Assembly: GCA_964458495.1 (NCBI GenBank)
Contig: CAYWJB010000001.1
Coordinates: forward strand, 1 to 64,000
DNA from: JANWVO01 sp964458495
Lineage (GTDB): Bacteria > Acidobacteriota > Terriglobia > Bryobacterales > Bryobacteraceae
DNA: 64,000 nucleotides
Direction: 5' to 3'
The notes beneath the pieces are model-generated. The model made no database searches, was not told the DNA's origin, and worked only from the letters and a program-made list of their open reading frames with translations. Shown here one piece after another: positions 27,103 to 33,900 of the stretch. Position 1 is the stretch's first letter. Each line of letters begins with the position of its first letter. The position numbers and the translations under genes were made by a program.

Positions 27103-28373
27103 GAGGCGGGGAGGCTCTCCAGGAGCAGCGCGGCGAGCAGGGCGATGCGGCGCAGGCCGAGTTCGCGGCCTTCCGGCGAGTACCACTCGTTGGGGGTGTG
27201 AGCGCCGCCGCCCGAGCCGCCGGCGCCGATGGAGACGGCGGGCAGTCCCATCGAGAGAGGGATGTTGGCGTCGGTGGAGGCGCAGTCGGGTTCGGCACGG
27301 ATGCCGAGGGCGGCGTCGACGCTGCGGATGGCCGCCAGCAGGGGGCTGTCCTGGGGCAGTTCGCCGCCGGGACGTGCGCCGGTTTCGCGGACACGGGAGC
27401 TGATGCGGCCCAAGCGCGCCTGATCGTTTTCGAAGCCGACAGCGCGCTCGACGACGGAGACGAGTTCGGCGGCGAGTTCGTCCAGCGTGGCAGCGCTCTG
27501 GCTTCGCAGATCGACCTTGACGCGGGCAGAAGAAGGAATGGCGTTGACTGTGGCGCCCCCTTCCACGACACCGAAGTTCCAGCTGCTGGCGGCCTTCGGG
27601 GGCGAGGCGGCGCGCTCCTCGCAGAACCATGCGATGGCGCGGGCCAGGGCATGGACGGGGTTGGCCATGCCCCGGTCGGACCAGGAATGGCCGCCGGGGC
27701 CCAGGATCGTGATCTCGAAGCGGCGGCAGGCGAGCGCCTGGGAGGTGATGTGATGGATGTCAGGACCGTCGAGAACGATGAGGGAGTGGAGCCGGGAGGC
27801 GAACGGGGACTGCTGGCAAAGGTAGCGCATGCCGCTGAGGTTGCCCTCGCCTTCCTCGCAGACGTTGGCGACAAGCAGGAGCTGGCGGGCGGCCATGGCG
27901 GCGGGGACTTCGGCCAGCGCGCGAGCCAGCGCGGCAATGGCAGCCAGGCCGGCGCCGTTGTCGGAGACGCCGGGGCCCAGGAACATGCCGCTGTCCTGGA
28001 GGCGGATCTCCTCCGGACGGCGGGGCGCGAGCACGGTGTCGAGGTGGGCGGTGATGGCGATCACGGGGCCCGGACGGGCCGAGGGCAGGTGGGCGACGAC
28101 GTTGCCCGCGCGGTCCATCTTCGCCGTCCAGCCGAGCGAGGCCAGCAGAGCGGCCATGGCCTCGGCGCGCGGCCCTTCCTGGAAGGTCGGTGCTGGGATG
28201 CGGCACAGCATCAGATGCTGCTCGTCGATCCACTGGCGGCGGCGGGCGAACCAGCCGAGCAGTTCTGCCATGGGTGGGCGCTCGGCCAGCCCGGCGGCGC
28301 GCGCCGGATGGGCGGGCGTGTCGGGGGAAGCGGCCGTGTTGCGTCTGGCGGCCAGATCGAAGGGCCCGGGCAT
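27099..28373 (-). CDS. M20-family metallopeptidase
   Basis: 424 residues from ATG 28373; an internal ATG at 28271 (MAELLGWFARRRQWIDEQ) would give 390 residues and may be the true start, since the first 34 residues look non-conserved. M20 zinc motifs: AITAHLDTVLAP (His, catalytic Asp), GPGVSDNGAGLAAI (bridging Asp), NVCEEGEGNLSG (catalytic Glu and ligand), PGGHSWSD in the dimerisation domain, and a C-terminal GGGAHTPNEWYS with the last His. The overall pattern is that of tripeptidase (PepT)-like or acetylornithine-deacetylase-like peptidases. Cytoplasmic. Coupled to the DMT transporter downstream. Confidence 0.88.
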   Translation of the reverse strand: MPGPFDLAARRNTAASPDTPAHPARAAGLAERPPMAELLGWFARRRQWIDEQHLMLCRIPAPTFQEGPRAEAMAALLASLGWTAKMDRAGNVVAHLPSARPGPVIAITAHLDTVLAPRRPEEIRLQDSGMFLGPGVSDNGAGLAAIAALARALAEVPAAMAARQLLLVANVCEEGEGNLSGMRYLCQQSPFASRLHSLIVLDGPDIHHITSQALACRRFEITILGPGGHSWSDRGMANPVHALARAIAWFCEERAASPPKAASSWNFGVVEGGATVNAIPSSARVKVDLRSQSAATLDELAAELVSVVERAVGFENDQARLGRISSRVRETGARPGGELPQDSPLLAAIRSVDAALGIRAEPDCASTDANIPLSMGLPAVSIGAGGSGGGAHTPNEWYSPEGRELGLRRIALLAALLLESLPAS

Positions 28374-28422
28374 GAACTATCTCCAGTGTAGCGCCTCGCC
28401 CCGGCCACTCCCGCGATTCCCT

Positions 28423-28449
28423 TAAAACGGCTTCAGGCCTCGCCGATAC
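28423..28449 (+). promoter_or_regulatory. Sigma-28 (FliA)-type flagellar promoter of motAB
   Basis: TAAAACGG (28423-28430), an 11-base spacer, then GCCGATAC (28442-28449). The sigma-28 consensus is TAAAGTTT-N11-GCCGATAA, so the spacing is exact and the -10 matches 7 of 8. The motA ATG is 36 bp downstream. Confidence 0.8.
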
Positions 28450-28485
28450 GCAAAGAGGGGCCCGCGCGAGCGGGCGCAGCGCGGC

Positions 28486-29352
28486 ATGTACATCCTGATC
28501 GGAATTGTCGTAGTTTTCGGGTCGATCATCGGCGGCTATCTGCTTGAGCACGGAAACCTGCTCGTGCTGTTCCAGCCCGCCGAGCTGGTGATCATTGGAG
28601 GCGCGGCGCTGGGCACGGTGTTCATTGCCAATCCGCTGCATACGATCATCGCCATTCTCAAGGGGCTGGTCAGCGCACTGAAGGGCCCGCCCTACAATGC
28701 GGCGTTTTATCTGGAGCAGCTGAAGATGCTGAACGACGTGTTTGTGTATGCGCGCAAGCACGGGATGGCGAAGCTCGAGGGGGACCTGGACGAGCCGGCC
28801 AAGAGCCAGGTCTTCAGCAAGTACCCGAAGTTTCTGGCCGACCACCATGCGTTGCACTTCTTCTGCGACACGGTGCGGATGGCGATTTCCGGCGGCGTCG
28901 GGCACTTGGAACTGGATCAGCTGATGGAGCTGGACATCGAGACGCACCATCACGAGGGGGGCGAACCGGTGGCGGCGCTGACGACGGTGGCCGACTCGCT
29001 GCCGGGGCTGGGCATTGTGGCGGCGGTGCTTGGGGTGGTGATCACGATGGGCTCGATCGGCGGGCCGCCCGAAGAGGTGGGGCACAAGGTGGCGGCGGCG
29101 CTGGTAGGCACGTTTCTGGGAATACTGATGTGTTACGGGCTGTTCGGGCCGCTGGCGTCGAACATGGGCAAGATCAACGAGGCGCACGGGCAGTATCTGA
29201 ACATGCTGCGGATGGGGGTGCTGGCGTTCATCAAAGGGATGCCGCCTTCGCTGGCGGTGGAGTTTGCGCGGCGCTCCATTCCGCCGCATCTGCGCCCATC
29301 GTTCAAGGACACCGAGGCGACGTTGAAGGGCGCGGCCAAGGCGGCTGCGTGA
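28486..29352 (+). CDS. motA: Flagellar motor stator protein MotA (stator 1)
   Basis: 288 residues, four membrane spans with a large cytoplasmic loop. Seen: GSIIGGYLLEHGNLLVLFQPAELVIIGGAALG in the first two spans, PGLGIVAAVLGVVITMG with the conserved Pro of span 3, and LGILMCYGLFGPLASNM with the Pro of span 4. The loop carries the charged stretch of classical MotA (FVYARKHGMAKLEGDLDEP). Length and pattern match E. coli-type MotA (295 residues). With MotB it forms the ion channel that drives flagellar rotation. It is preceded by a sigma-28-type promoter and followed by motB after 15 bp. Confidence 0.95.
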   Translation: MYILIGIVVVFGSIIGGYLLEHGNLLVLFQPAELVIIGGAALGTVFIANPLHTIIAILKGLVSALKGPPYNAAFYLEQLKMLNDVFVYARKHGMAKLEGDLDEPAKSQVFSKYPKFLADHHALHFFCDTVRMAISGGVGHLELDQLMELDIETHHHEGGEPVAALTTVADSLPGLGIVAAVLGVVITMGSIGGPPEEVGHKVAAALVGTFLGILMCYGLFGPLASNMGKINEAHGQYLNMLRMGVLAFIKGMPPSLAVEFARRSIPPHLRPSFKDTEATLKGAAKAAA

Positions 29353-29367
29353 CGGAGGGAGGCGAAG

Positions 29368-30174
29368 ATGGCCACGCAGCCCAGCCCCGCGCCCGTCATC
29401 GTCATCCGCAAGAAGAAAGGCGGCCACGGAGGCCACCACGGCGGCGCCTGGAAGGTGGCCTACGCCGACTTTGTGACAGCGATGATGGCGCTGTTCATCG
29501 TGCTGTGGCTGCTGTCGAGCGACGAGAAGGTGCGCAAGGCGGTGGGCGGGTATTTTCAGGACCCGACGGGCAAGGGCAACCTGATGGGGTCGACCATGGC
29601 GGGCGCGGGCGAGGGGCTGCTTTTGTCACAGGACGACATGAGCAAGTTGAAAGAGAAGCTGGAGCAGGCGATGCGGGAGCTGCCGCAGTTCGAACAGATG
29701 AAGCAGAACATCGAGGTGACGGTGACCAGCGAGGGGCTGCGCATCGAGCTGCTGGAGAAGGAGGGCGGGATGTTTTTCGAAAGCGGCAATGCGAAGCCGA
29801 CGGGGAAGGGCTCCGAGCTGATCCGGATGCTGGGCGAGCAGCTGAAGGGGATTCCGAACAAGCTGCTGGTGGAAGGCCACACCGACGCGAAGCCCTATTC
29901 GGCGGATCACGGGTATACGAACTGGGAGTTGTCGGCGGACCGGGCCAACAGCGCGCGGCGGTTGCTGGAGGAGAGCGGCGTGCCGGCATCGCAGATCGCA
30001 CAGATCCGCGGCTTCGCCGACCAGAAGCTGCGCAACCCGAAGGACCCCTTCGATCCGGCCAACCGGCGCATCTCCGTGCTGGTGCAATACCGCGAGCCAG
30101 TGGAGGCGCCCGCTTCAGGCAAGCCATCTGCAGAACACGAGAAACCAAAGGCTCAAGCGCACGGGGGTCACTGA
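29368..30174 (+). CDS. motB: Flagellar motor stator protein MotB (stator 1)
   Basis: 268 residues. A basic, Gly/His-rich N-terminal tail (KKKGGHGGHHGG), one membrane span with the ion-binding Asp34 in AYADFVTAMMALFIVLWLLSS, a plug and linker, then an OmpA-like peptidoglycan-binding domain (about 125-245: NKLLVEGHTDAKPY, NWELSADRANSARRLL, DPANRRISVLVQY). Anchors the MotA ring to the cell wall. Shine-Dalgarno ggagg lies before ATG 29368. Classical MotB layout; likely proton-driven, though ion choice cannot be read with certainty. Confidence 0.95.
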   Translation: MATQPSPAPVIVIRKKKGGHGGHHGGAWKVAYADFVTAMMALFIVLWLLSSDEKVRKAVGGYFQDPTGKGNLMGSTMAGAGEGLLLSQDDMSKLKEKLEQAMRELPQFEQMKQNIEVTVTSEGLRIELLEKEGGMFFESGNAKPTGKGSELIRMLGEQLKGIPNKLLVEGHTDAKPYSADHGYTNWELSADRANSARRLLEESGVPASQIAQIRGFADQKLRNPKDPFDPANRRISVLVQYREPVEAPASGKPSAEHEKPKAQAHGGH

Positions 30175-30233
30175 GTCGAGGGTGACAAGGGCTTCCCTTG
30201 CTGCCTCAGAAGCTCAGGAGCTCCCTGTTCGCT

Positions 30234-30259
30234 GCCGCCTTGCGCCGTTGCAAGGCGGC
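30234..30259. other. GC-rich hairpin downstream of motAB
   Basis: A perfect 10-bp stem gccgccttgc/gcaaggcggc (30234-30243 with 30250-30259) with a 6-base loop lies 60 bp past motB. No T-run follows, so it may be a transcript-end stabiliser or a hairpin in the leader of the next gene. A smaller caaggg/cccttg hairpin is at 30186-30200. Confidence 0.4.
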
Positions 30260-30320
30260 CGGGAGCCGCGGCATACTGAAATCAACACCCCCTAAATCCA
30301 GGCAAGGAAAGCAGGTTGCT

Positions 30321-30770
30321 ATGGCTCAGGATCAGGATGTGACCCTGTCGCCCGAGCGGCAGGCTCTTCGCGCCCGGGCGCAGGTCCGGTTGGTAGGCCC
30401 CGAGGAAGAAGGCTTCGGCGTCCGGCGGCTGCCCGAGGGCGTTTACGGTTTCTCGCAATCGGCATCGGGCGAAGACATACCCGTCTTTGCGAAGCCCGCC
30501 TTTGGCGCCTTTGAGGTGCACAAGCTGGCGGGTGGAGAGGTGGCGTGGGTCGGCTATGTCTGCGAGAGCGACTTCCGCCGCTACGAGGAGGGCGAGGAGC
30601 CGTTCTCGATGGAATTGTACCCGGCGCCCTATGGGGAAGCGACGCGGCTGGTGAGCGTGCCGGCTTCGCGCGTGGACCGGCGCAAGCCACAGGCTCGCGA
30701 GAACGGGATGCCCATGCGGGTGGAGATGGCGCCGCGGATCGAGAAGATGGACCTGGCGGCGCAGGGGTAA
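30321..30770 (+). CDS. Hypothetical protein downstream of motAB
   Basis: 149 residues from ATG 30321; an in-frame extension to 30198 lacks coding character. Cytoplasmic, acidic in the middle, with a basic C-terminal third. Segments GFGVRRLPEGVYGFSQSASG, FEVHKLAGGEVAWVGYVCES and RRYEEGEEPFSMELYPAP suggest a small beta-rich domain. No family recognised; no PilZ signature (RxxxR, DxSxxG) is present. It lies on the same strand 146 bp after motB, so co-transcription with the stator is possible but not shown. Confidence 0.6.
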   Translation: MAQDQDVTLSPERQALRARAQVRLVGPEEEGFGVRRLPEGVYGFSQSASGEDIPVFAKPAFGAFEVHKLAGGEVAWVGYVCESDFRRYEEGEEPFSMELYPAPYGEATRLVSVPASRVDRRKPQARENGMPMRVEMAPRIEKMDLAAQG

Positions 30771-30823
30771 CCGTTCCACGCCTCGGTGTGCCGAGTCCGG
30801 CGTGATGCAGGGCCGCTGCCGAC

Positions 30824-31105
30824 TCAGGCGAGCCCGAGACGCGCCATTTCCATGCGCAGCCGGCGAGTGGAGACCGCCCCGAGCAGCTCGCCGTCTTCCA
30901 TCACGGCAGGCGCCAGCCCGCAGTGTCCGAGGCATCGGGCGGCGGCGACGCGGATGTCGGCGTCAGAGTCTGCGCGCGCCTGCTCCAAAGCGTGCAGCAG
31001 CTGTTCCGAACCCTGACGGCGGCACTCCTCCCCCGTGCAGACGACGAATACGTGGCGGCCGCAGCAAGGTCGCGGCGCCTTCTGCCTTTCGGCGGTGGCT
31101 GGCAT
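30824..31105 (-). CDS. Thioredoxin-like [2Fe-2S] ferredoxin-domain protein
   Basis: 93 residues. CTGEEC (near residues 23-28) and CLGHCGLAPAV (near 58-68) give the Cx4C...Cx3C pattern of thioredoxin-like [2Fe-2S] ferredoxins, the fold shared with NuoE. A second N-terminal CC pair (PRPCCGRH) is unusual. It lies 39 bp downstream of the AhbD-like radical SAM gene on the same strand, so it may be an electron donor or partner for that enzyme (inference). Start ATG 31105. Convergent with the hypothetical gene at 30321-30770. Confidence 0.82.
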   Translation of the reverse strand: MPATAERQKAPRPCCGRHVFVVCTGEECRRQGSEQLLHALEQARADSDADIRVAAARCLGHCGLAPAVMEDGELLGAVSTRRLRMEMARLGLA

Positions 31106-31144
31106 GGATCATTCCCCTCAGAATGAGCACGTGTTCCTGAAACC

Positions 31145-32260
31145 TCAATGCGAGTGGGCCGCCCGCGGCTCGTAGACGCAAAACGGCTCCTCGTCGTGAT
31201 AGTCGCCGGTGAAGCCGAAAGCTCTCGCGCGGCAACCCATGCAAACGCGTTTGAATTCGCAAATGCCGCACTTGCCCTGGAGGTTGTCGATGTTCCTCAT
31301 ATCCTCGAACAAGGGCGAGCGGCTCCAGATCTCTTCAAAAGACTGTTTGCGGAGATCCCCTGCTTCCAGGGGCAGATACCCGCAAGGCTGGATTTTCCCC
31401 AGATGCGAAATGAAGCAGACGGCGGAGGCTGCGAGGCAGCCGCGGGTCATCTGGTGAAGCGCGGCGGGTTGGCCGGAGTGGTTCGGATGCGGCATCCGGT
31501 CCGGCACTTCCTGTCCGGCGCGGCGGGCTTCGGCGCGGCGCTGGCGGGCGATGCGGTAGTACTGGGGAGCGCAGGTGGCCTTGAGCTCCATGCCGGAGTC
31601 GAGGCTGCGGTCGTAGAACCAGTTCAGGATCCGCTCGGCTTCGGCGCCGTCGACGGACTGGTCTTCGGCGATAGTGAGGCCGCAGCCGACAGGAACGAGC
31701 AAAAAGAGATGGAAGGCGTCGACGCGGAGCTTCTTCGCCAGCTCGAGCATTTCGGGCAACTGGCCGGCGTTGTGGCGGGAGACGGTTGTGTTGATCTGCG
31801 TGGAAACACCCACCTGCTGAAGGCAGCGGATGCCGCGCAGAGCGGACTGGAAGGCGCCCGGATGGCCACGGAAGGAGTCGTGGGTGGCGGCGTCGGCGCC
31901 GTCCAGGCTGATGGAAACGCGGACGATGCCGGCTTCGAGGATCCGCTCGGCCATAGCTTCGTCGACCAGCGTGCCGTTGGTGGCCAGCGCCACGCGGATG
32001 CCATGACTGACGGCGCGGCGGGCAATGTCGAAGACGTCGCGGCGCCAGAGCGGCTCGCCCCCGCTTAGAACGAGGATAAATGGGGCAAATGGCGCAAGCT
32101 GATCGACGATGCGGAGGCACTCCGAGGTGTTCAGATCCTCGGGACTCATCAGCTCGGAGGCGCTGGCGCGGCAGTGGATGCACCTGAGATTGCAGCCGGT
32201 TGTGAGTTCCCAGAAGACCAGCCGCGGGCGGTATTCCTGGATGGGGGCCGCCGTGTTCAT
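31145..32260 (-). CDS. ahbD: Radical SAM/SPASM heme b synthase-like protein (AhbD-like)
   Basis: 371 residues from ATG 32260; a TTG at 32296 would add 12. Radical SAM cluster Cys23, Cys27, Cys30 in ELTTGCNLRCIHCRA. Also LSGGEPLWRRD, ATNGTLVDE and SISLDGADAATHDSFRG. The C-terminal SPASM domain has CFISHLGKIQPCGYLPLEAG and GKCGICEFKRVCMGCRARAFG...TGDYHDEEPFCVY, ligands for an auxiliary cluster. FHLFLLVPVGCG and this ending are characteristic of AhbD, which oxygen-independently decarboxylates Fe-coproporphyrin III to heme b. NirJ and peptide-modifying SPASM enzymes are relatives and remain possible. The 93-residue ferredoxin-like gene follows. Confidence 0.75.
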   Translation of the reverse strand: MNTAAPIQEYRPRLVFWELTTGCNLRCIHCRASASELMSPEDLNTSECLRIVDQLAPFAPFILVLSGGEPLWRRDVFDIARRAVSHGIRVALATNGTLVDEAMAERILEAGIVRVSISLDGADAATHDSFRGHPGAFQSALRGIRCLQQVGVSTQINTTVSRHNAGQLPEMLELAKKLRVDAFHLFLLVPVGCGLTIAEDQSVDGAEAERILNWFYDRSLDSGMELKATCAPQYYRIARQRRAEARRAGQEVPDRMPHPNHSGQPAALHQMTRGCLAASAVCFISHLGKIQPCGYLPLEAGDLRKQSFEEIWSRSPLFEDMRNIDNLQGKCGICEFKRVCMGCRARAFGFTGDYHDEEPFCVYEPRAAHSH

Positions 32261-32372
32261 ACAAATGAGTAAGCAATTCGGAAGCCAATCACCCAAGCCA
32301 GGGCGGCATGGGCACGGACTGAGCTTATCTAATTGATTCTGCGGAGGAAGTCCAACTCCAGCCGAGCAGGAG

Positions 32373-33014
32373 TCAGAAGCTGAAGGTGATGCCGAAGGTG
32401 GTATTCACCCACTGCTCGCGGGTGAAGATGGCGGGGTTGGCGCCGATGGGGGGGCCGGAGGTTTCGGCGCGGTAGACGCGGGTGATGGCGGTGAGGCGAA
32501 CCGCTTGCGATTGGGTCAGAGCGATGCCGGTACCGAGCATGGCGTAGTAGCCCCAGCCGTCGCGGGCGACGCAATCCGGGCATTCGAAGCGCACCCAATC
32601 GCTGGGCTGGCGGAGCGATTCGGCGGTGCGGACGTAGGAGCCGCCGCCTCCCCCATAGAATTCGACCCGCCCGCCCGCGAGGGGCGCGACAACGCGCGCG
32701 CCCAGGGGGAGATAAGTCTGGAAATCGCGGATGCGGAGGTAGCCGGCGGAGGGGTTGAAGATGTAGTCGCGCACGCGCGCGGCATTGTAGGCGCCCTGAT
32801 AGCCGAGATCGATCTGGAAGTATTTCAGCGGGCGGTAGCCGTAAGCGAAGGTCCAGGCGAAGGCGCTCTGGTAGAAGGTGGTGAGATCTTTGCCGGGAAC
32901 GGCGAAGCCGAGCCCGGTTTCAAAGTGGTGGCGCGGGTACCAGCCCTTGCCCCACTGGGCGTGCATGGGGGCGGCGGCGAGAAAGGCGGCAAGAGCCAAT
33001 GCAGCGCGCTTCAT
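32373..33014 (-). CDS. Small outer-membrane beta-barrel protein
   Basis: 213 residues with a signal peptide (MKRAALALAAFLAAAPMHAQ, residues 1-20). The mature chain has alternating polar and apolar strands rich in Tyr, Gly and aromatic residues (FAWTFAYGYRPLKYFQIDLGYQ, EFYGGGGGSYVR) and ends in TTFGITFSF with a C-terminal Phe, the signal for outer-membrane barrel assembly. Size fits an eight-stranded OmpW/OmpA-barrel-like protein. Two cysteines (FECPDCVARD) form a CxxC in a predicted loop. Function unknown. Confidence 0.75.
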   Translation of the reverse strand: MKRAALALAAFLAAAPMHAQWGKGWYPRHHFETGLGFAVPGKDLTTFYQSAFAWTFAYGYRPLKYFQIDLGYQGAYNAARVRDYIFNPSAGYLRIRDFQTYLPLGARVVAPLAGGRVEFYGGGGGSYVRTAESLRQPSDWVRFECPDCVARDGWGYYAMLGTGIALTQSQAVRLTAITRVYRAETSGPPIGANPAIFTREQWVNTTFGITFSF

Positions 33015-33058
33015 ACGAACCTCTGGACGGCTGTGCGAATGGAGGCGTTTCGGCGGTG

Positions 33059-33889
33059 TCAGTCCTCCACGGTGAATGTGGGCGCTTTGCGGACCAGGTT
33101 CTCCGCCGATTCGATGACGCGGCGCGCGAGATCGTAAAACGGCGCGGCGTGGGGATCGGATTCGCCGAGCAGCGCCACGGGGCGCCCGGTGTCGCCGCCG
33201 ACGCGGACCTGGGGGTTGAGCGGGAGCTCGCCGAGGAACGGGACGTTCATGACTTCGGCCGTGCGGCGTCCGCCGCCTTGGCCGAAGATGTCGACCTTCT
33301 GCCCGGTTTCAGGAACGATGAGGTAGCTCATGTTCTCCACGATGCCGAGCAGTTCGACCTTCACCTGCTGGAACATGAGCACGGCCTTGCGGCCGTCTTC
33401 GAGCGCCACTTCGGAGGGAGTGGAGACGACGATGGCGCCGGTGATGGGGGCGGTCTGGATGAGGCTGAGGGCGACGTCGCCGGTGCCGGGGGGAAGGTCG
33501 ACGAGGAGGTAGTCGAGTTCGCCCCAATCGACCTGGCGGATGAAAGACTGCATGACGCTGTGCAGCATGGGGCCACGCCAGATCAGGGGCTTGTCGCCCG
33601 GGTTGAGGAAACCCATCGACATGAGCCGGATGCCGTGCTGTTCGAGCGGCTGGATGCGGTTGCCGATGGCGTAGGGCGCTTCGCAGATGCCCATCATCAG
33701 CGGCACGTTGGGGCCGTAGACGTCGGCGTCGAGCAATCCCACCTTATGTCCGAGCCGCGACATGGCGATGGCGAGGTTCACGGCGACGGTGGTCTTGCCG
33801 ACTCCGCCCTTGCCCGAGCCGATGGTAATAAGGTTCCTGACGCCTTCGATTGGCTGCTTCGGCATTTCTGCCTGAGGGGGTGCGGCCAT
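33059..33889 (-). CDS. mrp: Mrp/NBP35-family Fe-S carrier ATPase
   Basis: 276 residues, the P-loop core only, without the N-terminal MIP18-like domain found in many Mrp proteins. Deviant Walker A SGKGGVGKTTVAVNLA (about 25-40), LLDADVYGPNVPLMMG, DYLLVDLPPGTGDVALSL (Walker B region). The usual cluster motif after ENMSY is CPxCG; here it reads ENMSYLIVPETGQKVDIFG with no cysteine. Some cyanobacterial-type homologues also lack it. The protein is expected to bind or transfer Fe-S clusters as a dimer, but the ligands here are uncertain. Start ATG 33889; no signal peptide. Confidence 0.9.
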   Translation of the reverse strand: MAAPPQAEMPKQPIEGVRNLITIGSGKGGVGKTTVAVNLAIAMSRLGHKVGLLDADVYGPNVPLMMGICEAPYAIGNRIQPLEQHGIRLMSMGFLNPGDKPLIWRGPMLHSVMQSFIRQVDWGELDYLLVDLPPGTGDVALSLIQTAPITGAIVVSTPSEVALEDGRKAVLMFQQVKVELLGIVENMSYLIVPETGQKVDIFGQGGGRRTAEVMNVPFLGELPLNPQVRVGGDTGRPVALLGESDPHAAPFYDLARRVIESAENLVRKAPTFTVED

Positions 33890-33900
33890 ATGATTTCAGT

